Assembly (NCBI GenBank): GCA_002077065.1
Contig: NAJO01000008.1
Coordinates: forward strand, 1,054,001-1,118,000
Reading direction: 5' to 3'
DNA length: 64,000 bases
Source: Cryoendolithus antarcticus
Lineage: Eukaryota > Ascomycota > Dothideomycetes > Cladosporiales > Cladosporiaceae
Shown in pieces: positions 53,202 to 64,000 of this stretch. Below the pieces are notes generated by a model. The model was not told the origin of the DNA. It worked only from the letters and a program-made list of their open reading frames with translations, and searched no databases. Each line of letters begins with the position of its first letter. The stretch's first letter is position 1. Made by a program: the position numbers and the translations under genes.

Positions 53202-55001
53202 TCACCCTAAACTCTCCCGCTTCTCCTTTCGCCCAAGCACCCTATCGAAGAAGCTTATCTTCCTCGCCCCTTCTTTGGCACTCATCTCCTTAGCGTCAGC
53301 ACCCTCGACACCATCACCAGCCTTCCCAAGGCTTCTGCCAAAGCTCCTCGTACCCTTGTGACCAAGCAACGGCTCACTCTTCTTCCTCGCGTGCGTTGGC
53401 CCCTTCCCAGAGGCAACAAGAGTAACGCTTCCTGCAGTGGGGTCTCGTCTAATCGCCCGACTGAGTTCAGGCAAGTTCTGCACAGCCGCATACTGCATCT
53501 GAAATTTCACAAAGCTCTCCCTCGCCTCGTCGGTGACGCAGTGGCCGTGCAGCGTCTCGAGAGCTTTGCGCATGCGGGCGGTGGCGGCAGCAGGAGTATG
53601 CAGCTTATCTGTCTCCGCCTTGGGCGGTGTGGCCAAGGCATTCGATCCCCCGCGGTTGAGGGCTGGCATAATTGTTGCAGCGAGGTCGTCATTGCGGTAG
53701 CGATCTAGCAGAGATGATATGCGGCCAGCCCAGTATGCTGTGGGCTCAGCATCGGTGACATGGTAGGCCGACAGGGGCTGTGGTGGCGAGGAGAGCGTGT
53801 TGAGTAAGCTAGTAGTGGAGGGCTGGCGGACGTGGGAGAAAGAGCCAACGCTGCTGCGGAGGGAAGTGAGGTTGTTCGTGCTCAAGGACGAGGCGATAGG
53901 AGGTGGTGTGGGTGCTCCCCGTGCCGACATCAGTCGAGTCTCGCGGATCTCGTGGCGATGGGTCGATGCCGTGCGGCTTGGCAGTATTGAAGATGTGCGG
54001 ACTGGATACACATTGGTGGTGTTGGTCAGTACTGGCTGCGAGTTCCAGCGCTGCGCCAGTGGTGGTCGAGCGAAGGAAGCACCCAGCGGTAGGCGGGACT
54101 TGTTGACATGATGGGCCGGGCTGCTATGGTGGACTGGAGCTTGCATGGTCTGCACTGCGCCGACGTTCTCGTTTGTGGTGTAGCGAGACAGCGGCAGAGA
54201 TCCGGAGAAGTTGGGATGACGAGGGAGTGCAGTCAAGGTATCTGACTCCCAGTCGTGGTCTTCGATGTACGAGCCAGGTGGCAGCGAGAAGCTCGACTTT
54301 GGCTCGTCGAAAGCAGAGGCATCTAGTGCAGGCCTGGTAGGACTGGCGGCAACATTCTCTTTGAACGCAGTAGAGCGACTGACGTTGCTGACCTGGTCGG
54401 CGTTCATCGACAACAACGGCATGGTATCAGATCGCTTCATCCTGACACGCATGTTTTGACCACGCGACATGGTCACTGGCAGTCCTCCTGAGATGTGACG
54501 TCGAGTCGATGCGGGTGGTGTCGGTAGACGAGTATCGGGTATCAGACCTGAAGTGTTACGGCCGTGTGAGATCGACGGCGTGCGAGGTGAAGCCTTCTTG
54601 CCACGAGTCGGCAATGGCAGTGCACTGAAAGTACGGCTACGTGGCATGCCACCGATCGGATCATCAGGCAGGCAGATGTAGCTGCTTCGGCGGAGGTAGC
54701 TGGCCTGAGTTGGAGGCGGTGCGTTCTCGACTAGAGGTGACAGATCTGAGGGATTCTGTTGCGAAGAACCGGAGGGCTTGAGCGAATTGGACGGTGTCAA
54801 CGTCGTGGCTGATGTTGAAGCCTGCAGGGAGACATTGCTAGAGCTGGAGGCGTGACTGATATCGCTGGCGTTGTTCGATCGGCGGCGGTGAAAAGGATTG
54901 AGAGCATGGAGGGAGGCGGTTGAGCTGAGCCGCTTCATCGAGCTCCGCCGCGAGTCTGTGGTTGGCGGAGCCTCGCCCGACTGCGACTTGCGTGAAGGCA
55001 T
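53202..55001 (-). CDS. Ser-rich conserved fungal protein, function unknown
   Basis: Single exon, 599 residues from MPSRKSQSGEAPPTTDSRR. The first 400 residues are Ser/Thr/Pro/Arg-rich and likely disordered, with many RRxS and SP sites that suggest kinase control. A helical block near 430-520 is more conserved-looking: EPTAYWAGRISSLLDRYRND, then ARMRKALETLHGHC, FVKFQMQYAAVQNLPELSRA. The C-terminus is basic (KISFFDRVLGRKEKRESLG). I do not know its family. A start 24 bp upstream is only a TTG. It is divergent from the ATL gene. Confidence 0.6.
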   Translation of the reverse strand: MPSRKSQSGEAPPTTDSRRSSMKRLSSTASLHALNPFHRRRSNNASDISHASSSSNVSLQASTSATTLTPSNSLKPSGSSQQNPSDLSPLVENAPPPTQASYLRRSSYICLPDDPIGGMPRSRTFSALPLPTRGKKASPRTPSISHGRNTSGLIPDTRLPTPPASTRRHISGGLPVTMSRGQNMRVRMKRSDTMPLLSMNADQVSNVSRSTAFKENVAASPTRPALDASAFDEPKSSFSLPPGSYIEDHDWESDTLTALPRHPNFSGSLPLSRYTTNENVGAVQTMQAPVHHSSPAHHVNKSRLPLGASFARPPLAQRWNSQPVLTNTTNVYPVRTSSILPSRTASTHRHEIRETRLMSARGAPTPPPIASSLSTNNLTSLRSSVGSFSHVRQPSTTSLLNTLSSPPQPLSAYHVTDAEPTAYWAGRISSLLDRYRNDDLAATIMPALNRGGSNALATPPKAETDKLHTPAAATARMRKALETLHGHCVTDEARESFVKFQMQYAAVQNLPELSRAIRRDPTAGSVTLVASGKGPTHARKKSEPLLGHKGTRSFGRSLGKAGDGVEGADAKEMSAKEGARKISFFDRVLGRKEKRESLG

Positions 55002-55568
55002 CGCAAAGTGAAGCCGTAACGACAAGGTGAGTTGTGAAGAGACGAGACAGCTGACTTACGAGGTGAAGGGGAGGTCTATCGTGAGGACACATGTTGGGCG
55101 TGCAGTCGCAATGCCGCTGACCGCGGTTGCCAACGTCGTGTGGTGGCAATGGGAAGGAACGCTTGACTTCGACTCGTACTTGCCTCTGGCAATACATGCG
55201 CTGCTTCATCTCGAGTACAAGGAGACATCAACTCTATGCCTCGACATCGGGAAGAGTGATGGAGGCCAAGCGACACGCCTACCGGCGCAGTCGACACTTC
55301 CATGACTTCATCGTATTTTCATACTTGCCTGCACGAACAGCGGAGGTTGTATTCGCGAGCCCATGAGCGCGAACCATAGCATTCTCGAGACGTATTTCTG
55401 TTGGTGAGAGCGTGATGGGGAGCGTGAGGTATAGTGAAAGCGTCCGAGGGTCCACAAAGCAACTTTCTCGAGCTGACTCATCACGATCCCTTGTACTTTA
55501 CCTTCTATTCCCACTCATATGTTAAACACGACTACATTACCGGAATGTAGTACCACTTGACCGCCAGC
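55002..55568. promoter_or_regulatory. Divergent promoter region, Ser-rich gene / ATL
   Basis: 567 bp between divergent starts. No clear box is seen. No gene is supported. Confidence 0.35.
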
Positions 55569-56084
55569 ATGCCTCAAACCGAAGAAGCAGCCGCATGGTT
55601 CGCCGCCGTCTACCAAGCCGTGCAAGAAATACCTCACGGTCGCGTCACGTCCTATGGGCACATTGCTCTGTTGCTGGGCTTTCGTTAGTCACCGCTACAC
55701 ATGACGATGAACATCATTGCTGATGTGAAAGAGCAGCCGAACGACCACGTCAAGTTGGAGTCTGTCTCAAGCACCTTCCATCAGCAGCAGATCAGCCAAG
55801 CGCCCGGTATAACAGCGATACTGTGCCGTGGCAGAGGGTCATCAATGCCAAGGGAGCGATCAGTCCGAGGTTTGACCTTACCTATTGCGCTTCCGCGGAG
55901 TCGCTGTGCTGACAAGAACAGGGGTGCGAATGGTGCTGCGAACCAGGAGACCGTCCTCGGTCAAGAAGGAGTAGCAATTGGTCGAGGCAGCCTGGGCGAG
56001 CGCACCGTTGACTTCGAGACGTACGGATGGTTTCCGAGTCGTTTGCCGAGTCGCGAAGGCGAGGATGAGAGTGACAGTGAATGA
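55569..56084 (+). CDS. Alkyltransferase-like DNA repair protein (ATL)
   Basis: Non-enzymatic relative of O6-alkylguanine-DNA alkyltransferase that flips and binds alkylated bases and hands them to nucleotide-excision repair. Three exons (55569-55683, 55737-55869, 55922-56084) with 53- and 52-bp introns give 136 residues. Start MPQTEEAAAWFAAVYQAVQE; then GRVTSYGHIALLLGF, the junction PERPRQVGVCLKHLPS, and the active-site region TVPWQRVINAKGAISPRG. In true alkyltransferases this motif is PCHRV; here Trp replaces the acceptor Cys, which marks an ATL. The C-terminal tail is acidic (EGEDESDSE), longer than usual. It converges on the PRMT1 gene (212 bp apart). Confidence 0.93.
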
Positions 56085-56296
56085 AACGTCCGCTTTCGCT
56101 CCCACTTTGCTGTTGCACTCTTTGTGGACTTTCAAGTCCATGCATCAGAACGCCTCGTCAGCGAAGCCAACCGGCTGCGACGCACCCGCTACAGCACCAT
56201 ATGCACGCTATGCACAATGCCCGTACGCTCTACAGCCCATCGAACGCCTTCAACGCCACGCTCTGAACAATGTTCCCACAGCTGCAAAGTCCAAGC

Positions 56297-57531
<1,235 letters not shown>

Positions 57532-57823
57532 GATTGCGTTTCGTCTCAGCGGGTCTGTGGAGGAGGAGAAGTGCTGCTTCGGGTAAAATCAAGCTAACGT
57601 GTATGAGTTTATGTGCATGCGAAGAAGTTCTGTAACTTTTCTAGCGCCGACAAAGTAGGGCGGTTCACTCGGCAAATTGTTCTTCCGTTCCTGCCTCGAG
57701 CATCATCGCCGCAAAGGACATTGTCGAAGAATATCAGACGGAGTTTGGATAGAGACCTTCAAAGCCAATGGCTCGATAACAACCCAGTCAATCTCCCCTA
57801 AATACCTCACATCGACCGCGGTC

Positions 57824-58735
57824 ATGCCCCGCTCCCCAACAGACGCCACACGCTTCACCTCCACCTCCCCCCACATGTCCGCCGCACCCCCCTCCTCGAC
57901 CTTCGCCGCAAACACCTCTCCCTCCTTCGCCTCCTCCACAGCAATACCAACAGGCTCACAAATCCAGTTCGGCTCCTCGCCACCCCAAAATGAAACGCCG
58001 CAACAGAAAATCTCCCGCCTCCGCTCCGCAGCCGCCGCAAATCGCCGCATAAAACTCTCAACATTCGATCGTGTGGTCATCACAGGCCGAGTCGTGGCCG
58101 ACAAGGCCCATCGCTATACTGCCATAGGTCTCATTGGCGCCACTGTGATCACTGGTGTTGTGGCCACAGCGGGCATAACAGATATGCTGTTGCACAACCG
58201 ACGGAGAAGGAACGAGTGGTTGGCGGAGCAGCAGGCGAAGACGAGGGTTGAGACTATGGCTGCACGGGAAGCGGAGAGGGAGGGAAGAGCGAGCGAGGAT
58301 CAGATGTTGTTGATTAATCGGGAGAGGGCTGCGGAGGAGGCGGCCGAGATTCGGAGGACGAGGCCGGGGATTTTCAAGAGGATCAATAAGTCGTTGTTTG
58401 GGGGGTTGGATCAGGAGGAGCAGAAGGGCGGGAGGATGGGGGCAGCTTTTACGGGACGGCCAGCGCTAGAGCCGGAGTCAATCAAAGAGTCAAGTGTGAT
58501 CAAACCCGGAGGTGTACATGTCGTCGAGATCGAGGATCCTTCGCTAGGCCAGCACGAGGACCTAGGGGTATTGAAGGCCGTGGAAGAGAACGTAGAGAGT
58601 CATCGAAGAATGGGGGACACTGTTGAAGTGCGAGTAAGACCGACAGGCGAGCCCCTGCTTCGCGAGGCACAAGCAGAGAGCGATGCAGCCTCGAGAAAGG
58701 CGCAGACCTGGACGGAGTGGCTCACGGAGAGATGA
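57824..58735 (+). CDS. COX14-like mitochondrial assembly protein (probable)
   Basis: Single exon, 303 residues from MPRSPTDATRFTSTSPHM. The N-terminal 75 residues are Ser/Thr/Pro-rich. Near residue 90-125 a basic helix (SRLRSAAAANRRIKLSTFDR) leads into VADKAHRYTAIGLIGATVIT, a single membrane segment that resembles COX14-type cytochrome c oxidase assembly proteins. A long Arg/Glu coiled coil follows (RRRRNEWLAEQQAKTRVETM), then an acidic C-terminus. I cannot confirm the family by comparison. A longer frame from 57677 starts without an ATG likeness. It shares a divergent promoter (292 bp) with the PRMT1 gene. Confidence 0.55.
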   Translation: MPRSPTDATRFTSTSPHMSAAPPSSTFAANTSPSFASSTAIPTGSQIQFGSSPPQNETPQQKISRLRSAAAANRRIKLSTFDRVVITGRVVADKAHRYTAIGLIGATVITGVVATAGITDMLLHNRRRRNEWLAEQQAKTRVETMAAREAEREGRASEDQMLLINRERAAEEAAEIRRTRPGIFKRINKSLFGGLDQEEQKGGRMGAAFTGRPALEPESIKESSVIKPGGVHVVEIEDPSLGQHEDLGVLKAVEENVESHRRMGDTVEVRVRPTGEPLLREAQAESDAASRKAQTWTEWLTER

Positions 58736-59497
58736 GTGTATTATTGGCCGGAGTATGTAATCTATACATTGTACAAAGTTGACCATACACTGCAAGTTGG
58801 CCGATTTGCAGCCAGTGCTACCGCTGATGGAGACGGATTTCAGAGGAATGTGGACTGCGGATGGGTCCTCACAAGGGAAAAATTAGTGGGTCAATGTAAC
58901 CTCCACGATGAAGTACGCATTCAGCTACGATTGAAGATACGACTTGGAGAACAGGAATAGTAAGTTGCTCTCTAAGTTTGGTTCGATTTATTCATTTCAA
59001 TGCCATTCAAGCTATCTGCAGACCGCCGTGGTAGACCTCCCGCATGCCTAGTGCACACGCGAGGGAATGTTGTCTTCCTTGATACTGATCAAAGAGGAGC
59101 AACCGGACAGATCGTGTCTGTCAAACTCCAAGACTGATCGAGACTAGCTTCCAAATTCCAAACGCCGAGTTGATGAGAAATGCTTTGCTTGATGCTGGTG
59201 CTGATGCAGAGGTCGCAGGGTGAATTGGGATTTGTCGAAAGGTATAGGAGTAAGGTGTCATTGTGGAAATTGTCGAGGTCGTGTTGAGGTAAAGTCGAGT
59301 CACGCTGTGTGTGACTTGACCGGCGACTCAGGTTCGAGTCGCGAAGAGAGAGTGAGGTCGAGTCTTGAAGAATGTGTCGGGGCTGGCGTCGAGGGACGAA
59401 ACCAGACAAATTTCGCCATGACCGGCGAGGTCGACGACAAATTTCGCCATGACCGGCGAGGTCGACGACAACGTGTCGAGTGGCGACTAACAAACGC
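58736..59497. other. Intergenic stretch with 31-bp tandem repeat
   Basis: 762 bp between the COX14-like stop and the 59-aa gene stop. It contains two 31-bp tandem copies at 59405-59466. Frames across it are short or overlap both strands. No gene is supported. Confidence 0.4.
59405..59466. repeat. Two tandem 31-bp direct repeats
   Basis: Two copies in tandem, identical as read, each beginning gacaaatttcgccatgaccg and ending gaggtcgac. The 31-bp period is not a multiple of three, so it is not built as a coding repeat. They lie just 3' of the 59-aa gene. Confidence 0.9.
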
Positions 59498-59677
59498 CTA
59501 CACACGCGCACCCATACGTCTCCACGGAATGCGACGCCCAGCCTTGATGGCACGATGGTAGTTGTAAGGGCCAACTCGCTCGTGACGCATGGGTAGAGCG
59601 ACGCAGACCCAGAAGGCCGAGAAGCCGGTGACGCTGGCGTAGATGCCAGCGGACTGCGTGAGGGTGAGGCCGAACAT
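59498..59677 (-). CDS. Small single-pass membrane protein, 59 aa
   Basis: Encodes 59 residues starting MFGLTLTQSAGIYASVTGFS, with one hydrophobic stretch (TGFSAFWVCVALPM), followed by RHERVGPYNYHRAIKAGRR and a basic tail. The compact pattern of an N-terminal helix and a basic end is typical of tiny conserved mitochondrial or ER proteins; the block ERVGPYNYHRAI looks conserved-like, but I cannot name it. It uses no predicted intron, though a downstream exon is possible. An open frame further upstream (to 59905) is Pro/Ser-rich and unlike the family. Function unknown. Confidence 0.5.
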   Translation of the reverse strand: MFGLTLTQSAGIYASVTGFSAFWVCVALPMRHERVGPYNYHRAIKAGRRIPWRRMGARV

Positions 59678-60367
59678 GATTGCGACGATTGGAGAGGGTG
59701 GTGTGGTAGGGTGAGCTGTGGGGATAGTTTGTGGTGGTTTTGGATGCGGAAGTTGGAGTGGTGAGTGGAGAGTCGAGAGTGGTGTCGAAGAGGAAGAGAG
59801 AAGCGAAGTCGACGGGGAGCTCGAAGTAACACAAGGAGGGAACCTCGAGGTACCTAAGCTCCCAGTGCATGCGTGGTGAGCACGAAGTACCCCGCAAGTC
59901 ACCACGCGCCCAGGCTTTCGCTAGCGTTGCCAATCTGGGGTGGACGTGGGTGAAACATGGGGGAAGCAGCGACTGCTGCGCGCTGACTGGTCAACACTCC
60001 CTCAAGTACCTTTGTACCCCAAGCTGCACGGAGTTGGCGGCGCATGTGATCTGGCGTTGTTGTACTGCGAGTCAGCAAGCATAGATCGCAGCAGGCCATT
60101 CTGTCGATTTCAGATGTTCGAGTGCGAGAAGGGAAGGAAAAGAACATTGAGGGAATGTTCATGACGCTCTGTACAGTACTTTGTGCATGTATCTGGTATT
60201 TCCTCACGCCCCAGGCTGCCATGCGATGAACAAATGCCGCCTGTGCCGCTCACGAAGAGCACGCGTGGTGATGCTAGTGCACGAGTCAGCATCTACTTTC
60301 TCCGCAATACGTTGCGAAACAAAGAGATCATATACCTGATCCTGCTTCTTTCCCTTTTGCAGACGAT
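59678..60367. other. Intergenic stretch, 59-aa gene / orphan
   Basis: 690 bp between the 59-aa start and the stop of the orphan gene at 60368 (both minus). It should hold the small gene's promoter. A short A/T-rich tract with TATA lies at 59693-59725-like positions, too vague to call. No gene is supported. Confidence 0.3.
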
Positions 60368-61069
60368 CTAGATCTTGACTTCCCTCAGAAGCCACTCCAC
60401 CTGCTCGACTGTCATATCCGCACGCTCCTTCGCCCTCAACTCCTTGGCGCCCCACAAGTGCACCCAGCGGCCCTCCTCTGCGAACGCCGCCTCGGTACTC
60501 ATCTCCCACGCGATATTGCCGCGTACATAGTAGTAGGCGAGATCGGATGAACGCGTGATCAGCTCATCTAGGGTGAGTGTCCACGGCTGCGCGAAGACTC
60601 CAATGCTCTCCTTCCATTCCGCCATGGTCATCTCGTAAGTGTATTCATGCACTCGGTCCTCGGCGACGAACTTGGTAGCGAGCATAATGCGGAGTACTTC
60701 GCATTCGAGCTCTTCATCATGGAATGTGACTGCGAGCATCTTGGAGTCCCCTGGTCTACAGCTCATCGCCTTCGTGGCCTCTGGCAGCCCAATAAGTATG
60801 TCGAGCACGCCAACATGGGGTATTGGCCTGTTCGAGACTGAGAGATTAATGACATGACTGGCTGATGTTGCCGGGTCGATGCCGATCCTCCTGGAATCTA
60901 GCGGAGGTGCTTCTCTGGCTGCGAGGTTTGCGGGTGGCTGAAGGGAGAGCTGGTAGCCCTCGGGGAGGAGCTGGAGCGCAGGGTAGTCAATTGAGAGTGC
61001 ATGCTTGTTTGGCACGGAGCTCAAGTCCACACCGTTCAAGAGACTTGTGATGTGCTCGAAGGTAGCCAT
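60368..61069 (-). CDS. Hypothetical protein, 233 aa
   Basis: Not recognised. Single exon starting MATFEHITSLLNGVDLSSVP. The protein is a mixed alpha/beta chain without a membrane segment or known motif. Patches such as PHVGVLDILIGLPEATKAMS, ECEVLRIMLATKFVAEDRVH and WVHLWGAKELRAKERADMTV suggest a soluble fold. Upstream codons (to 61165) look different and the Met at 61069 is the best start. Its composition and good codon periodicity favour a real gene; orthologues may exist in related fungi. Function unknown. Confidence 0.6.
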   Translation of the reverse strand: MATFEHITSLLNGVDLSSVPNKHALSIDYPALQLLPEGYQLSLQPPANLAAREAPPLDSRRIGIDPATSASHVINLSVSNRPIPHVGVLDILIGLPEATKAMSCRPGDSKMLAVTFHDEELECEVLRIMLATKFVAEDRVHEYTYEMTMAEWKESIGVFAQPWTLTLDELITRSSDLAYYYVRGNIAWEMSTEAAFAEEGRWVHLWGAKELRAKERADMTVEQVEWLLREVKI

Positions 61070-61485
61070 CTTGAGTGGTAGGCTGGATGGTGGACCAGAG
61101 AATTGCCGATACTTGGGCAGGGCTAAGCACGCGTAGTGTTGCGTGAAGCGCTTTGTTGATGTCACATAGACGCGAGACGCAAGTGAACGCGGGAGTACCC
61201 GCTTGTGTTCACCTGGGGCGCAAAGCTCGTCTGGTCACGGTCAGAGTCGAAGATGGGGATATCATATATAAGCAAGTCGAAAACATTGTTCCACGCTCTC
61301 GACAGTACGTTTCAATGTGAGCTCTAGCCAGTGGCTCCGGTTGCAGTGCCGTAGTCTAGTCTGAGAAGCCATCGAGAGTTGTAGTCATCAGGTCATATCG
61401 AAGAAGGAGCAATCCATGGGTTCCGCGCCAGTGGGTGACTGACTCGACGCCGAATCGAACATCTAACTGCCTTCCGAGGATATGA
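61070..61485. other. Intergenic stretch, orphan / DUF4870-like gene
   Basis: 416 bp holding the orphan gene's promoter and the 3' end of the next minus gene. A TATATA lies near 61265-61270 on the strand-neutral sequence tcatatataagc, which would serve the orphan gene at about 195 bp. No gene is supported. Confidence 0.35.
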
Positions 61486-62112
61486 TCACTCGTCGTCCAC
61501 AAAGCTGCTCGCTAGTCGCCCAAAGAAGGGCACCTCGACCCGGTCCAGTGTCTCGGCATGCTTCCACGCGCCCCAAGCCAGCCACCCAATAAGAACCAGA
61601 TCGCCCACGAACAGCACCCAACTTAGCCATCGCACCCAGCTGAAGATTATGTGCACCAGAAACATCGCACTGAAGACCAATGCGCTCTGCCATGCATGAA
61701 ACCGCACGTAGTCGCTCTTTTGCTCGAAGATCAAGAGCACCACCCCGCCTGCTGGAGGCAGCAGGAGGTATGCCAGTACTGCCTCAACTCGAAGCGATAG
61801 TCCGAGCGAAGTCTCGAACACTGAAGTATTGCCTGTGTATGCAGTGGGTTGCGGTCGAGAGCCAATGTAGTCGTTCGGCCGACCGCCAGACTCGAGATCC
61901 GTGTACTCCTCATCCGCGTATTGCGAGGGCGAGGGTAGTTGCTGAGCACGAGCGGCCGCCCATGGATCTTCTCGGTCTGCTATCGAGGAGATGTTGCGTT
62001 GAGGCTTCGGGGCGTGAATCTTTGGAGAAGCTGTCGGGGACCGCAACGGAGGTGACAGAGCTCGAGTCGACCCCGGTGGTGAGGACTGGTAGGGGGCGAA
62101 GGAGTTGGCCAT
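61486..62112 (-). CDS. Tic20/DUF4870-like membrane protein
   Basis: Single exon, 208 residues. The first 95 residues are Ser/Pro/Ala-rich and polar (MANSFAPYQSSPPGSTRALS). Three to four hydrophobic segments follow: RVEAVLAYLLLPPAGGVVLL, ALVFSAMFLVHIIFSWVRW and SWVLFVGDLVLIGWLAWGAW. The first leads to IFEQKSDYVRFHAWQSALVF, which is typical of the DUF4870/Tic20-like fold shared by bacteria and fungi. The end VEVPFFGRLASSFVDDE is also seen in fungal members. Cellular site (vacuole, ER or plasma membrane) and function are unknown; the chloroplast name does not mean a plastid role here. Confidence 0.8.
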   Translation of the reverse strand: MANSFAPYQSSPPGSTRALSPPLRSPTASPKIHAPKPQRNISSIADREDPWAAARAQQLPSPSQYADEEYTDLESGGRPNDYIGSRPQPTAYTGNTSVFETSLGLSLRVEAVLAYLLLPPAGGVVLLIFEQKSDYVRFHAWQSALVFSAMFLVHIIFSWVRWLSWVLFVGDLVLIGWLAWGAWKHAETLDRVEVPFFGRLASSFVDDE

Positions 62113-62731
62113 CCTGATGAATCTTGCAGCTGAGATATGCTAAACCTTCCTCACTCGAGTATTCTGCTCCAAATCCAAGGTCTACATGTAATTGAAGTAA
62201 GAAAGCTGATTGACTGTCGAGACATATCTTGGCCATAGCTTCGGGGGTGACCCCTGCTGCGGCCAAACTTCCGCTGCGAGTGCCACATGTCATGGCCCCT
62301 CAATTCGTGCCCCTCCTCATCTCACGCAAACTCTCACCATCGAAGTCGGCCGCATTATCCGCAATGGCTTGTGTCAACAGCAGTGAGACACGGTGATCGC
62401 CTTGTCGACTGATGTCAGCATCGGACTTTCAAGACCATACCTGCGATACTTCCGAGACGACTTGAAGATTCCTGGCTTGGTTCACCAACGTTCTGGTCAC
62501 CGCTGAGAGCATATGCCGAACCCAGCCAGCGCTGCGAGTGACATCACCGGCTATATCATTGATAGATCCGATGGCGACAGATTTTGTGGATCGTGGGAGG
62601 ATAATTACAGTATGCTTCGCATTGCCTCAAGATAACATCCTTTCTTCCAATCTCGCATTGCCCTTCCAAACCAGTTGTTTTCCTTCCAGCCAACTACTAC
62701 TCCAAGACACTTCCACATCCATCAAGCAAAC
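62113..62731. promoter_or_regulatory. Divergent promoter region, DUF4870-like / reductase
   Basis: 619 bp between divergent starts. No clear operator is seen. No gene is supported. Confidence 0.35.
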
Positions 62732-63807
62732 ATGTCTCGCGTCCTTCTCACCGGAGGCTCTGGCTTCATTGCCGCCCATGTTCTCGACATCCTTCTTGAG
62801 CGCGGTCACAGCGTAGTCACGACAGTGCGATCGCAAGAGAAAGCCAACAAGATCAAGGATGCCCACCCCAAGTACGGCAAGGACAAGCTCGACTTCGCCA
62901 TTGTTGAAGACATTGCACAGGAGCATGCCTTCGATAAGGCTGTCGTCTCGGACCCGCCTTTCGAGACGGTCATCCACACAGCCTCGCCATTCCACTTCAA
63001 CGTTACAGACGTGCAGAAGGTTCGCCATGCTCACCTGCTGGCACTCTTTCCAACCACTGACACTTACTGCAGGAACTCCTCGATCCGGCAATCATAGGCA
63101 CAACCGGCGTTCTCAAGTCGATCGCCAAATCCGCCCCCTCAGTCAAGCGCGTCGTCATCACATCCTCATTCGCCTCGATAATCAACCCCTTCGAAGGCGA
63201 CTGGCCCTCGCACACCTACAGCGAGAAAGACTGGAACCCCATCAACGCCGAGCAAGCAGTCGAGAACCCCGCAGCCGGCTACCGCGCCAGCAAAACCTTC
63301 GCCGAGAAGGCCGCCTGGGACTTTGTGGAGAAGGAGAAGCCGAACTTCAGCCTCGCTACCATGTGCCCGCCGCTTGTGCTGGGCCCGATTGTGCATTACT
63401 TGAACAGCTTGGATGGGCTGAACACGAGTAACCAGCGGATTCGGGATATCATGCAAGGAAAGGCCAAGAAGGAGATTGCGCCAACGGGGACATACATCTG
63501 GGTTGATGTGAGGGATTTGGCGCTTTGCCATGTGCTTGCTGCGGAGAAGGAGGAGGCTGCGAATAAGAGATTCTTCATCACGGCTGGGTATTTCTCGAAT
63601 AAGGAGATTGCGCAGATTGTCGGGAAGAACTACCCTCAATACAAGGATGAGCTGCCGACTGAGAAGACACCTGGTGGTGGCTACCCTGAGGGAGGGATCT
63701 ACAAATGGGACAACTCGAGGGTGAAGGAGGTGCTTGGTGTTAAGTTCAGGACTTTGGAGGAAAGCATTGTGGATACTGTGAAGAGTCTGCAGGCTGTTGG
63801 AGCGTAG
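62732..63807 (+). CDS. NAD(P)-dependent ketoreductase/epimerase (Gre2-like SDR)
   Basis: Extended short-chain dehydrogenase. Two exons (62732-63019, 63073-63807) around a 53-bp intron give 340 residues. The cofactor Rossmann motif is VLLTGGSGFIAAHVLDILLE, then VTTVRSQEKANKI (Arg favours NADPH). The junction restores DVQKELLDPAIIGTTGVLKS. The catalytic set is visible: Ser in VVITSSFASI, and the YxxxK of GYRASKTFAEKAAW. LATMCPPLVLGPIVHYL is the substrate-side strand. It fits the Gre2/methylglyoxal or ketone reductase group. Start at 62732 is the Met directly before the first strand. Its stop is followed by 193 bp to the window end. Confidence 0.93.
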
Positions 63808-64000
63808 AGTCGCTCGACTGGAGAGGTACTTGGTATGGTATAGAGTAGATCGTAGGCTGTAGGTGTGCCTGTAATGAAAGTCAGTTCGCTGTTCGCTGCT
63901 GCGATTTATTCTGATTTGATGCGAAGAGACACGGTGTCAGACTGTTGAGCTTGAATTCTTTGTTTGGACGTCATCGATGCCCTCAGCAGTTATCGTTTGT
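63808..64000. other. 3' flank at window end
   Basis: 193 bp after the reductase stop; no feature is recognised. Confidence 0.3.

Noticed and set aside
59310..59350. tRNA T-arm look-alike (ggttcgagtc)
   Set aside because: No acceptor stem or anticodon arm could be folded around it.

Overview
The window is nuclear DNA of a filamentous ascomycete (Pezizomycotina). The evidence is dense, intron-poor gene packing on both strands, short introns (mostly 45-62 bp) with CTGAC-like branch sites, and fungal families such as the DASH subunit Duo1, an alkyltransferase-like protein, a TRI12-type transporter and fungal BVMO and GA4-desaturase-like enzymes. The overall flavour resembles Dothideomycetes, but this is an impression and no marker proves it. 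Exon joins below were made by hand from splice signals, reading phase and family conservation.

Layout. 1-8.1 kb is accessory-looking: a Thr-rich partial gene, a Baeyer-Villiger monooxygenase, a GA4-desaturase-like oxidoreductase and a 14-TM-type MFS transporter. 8.4-19.4 kb holds mostly housekeeping genes: dolichol-phosphate mannose synthase, SR140 splicing factor, a RING protein, a nitrilase-fold amidohydrolase, RNase H2 subunit B, a tubulin-tyrosine-ligase-like protein and a multi-pass membrane protein. 20-25.3 kb has a conserved proline/serine-rich protein, DASH Duo1, a 73-aa hydrophilic protein and a BCS1-type AAA ATPase. 25.9-37.2 kb has an RRM protein, a large DEAH/RHA helicase, a small 76-aa gene, a CDK11-like kinase, NDUFAF7/MidA and a GNAT acetyltransferase. 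38.3-47.6 kb has a second RING protein paralogous to the first, two poorly known genes, a tRNA-Ala with an intron, a cyclase-family hydrolase, RCC1 and a second MFS transporter. 49-64 kb has a repeat-bearing orphan gene, TFIIH Tfb2, a Ser-rich protein, an ATL repair protein, PRMT1, a COX14-like protein, a 59-aa membrane protein, an orphan, a Tic20/DUF4870-like membrane protein and a Gre2-like reductase.

Most genes are unrelated housekeeping neighbours. The only group that might act together is BVMO + desaturase-like enzyme + MFS at 1.3-8.1 kb, a possible small metabolite-tailoring and export set with no backbone synthase in view. No transposon, CRISPR array or integrated virus was seen. The most interesting points are at the level of gene structure: a run of 20-, 17- and 15-nt exons, a 10-nt exon, a 7-nt start exon joined by a GC-AG intron, an in-frame extension beyond a UGA stop, and a transporter intron that lacks an AG acceptor. 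I did not find a convincing new multi-gene system.
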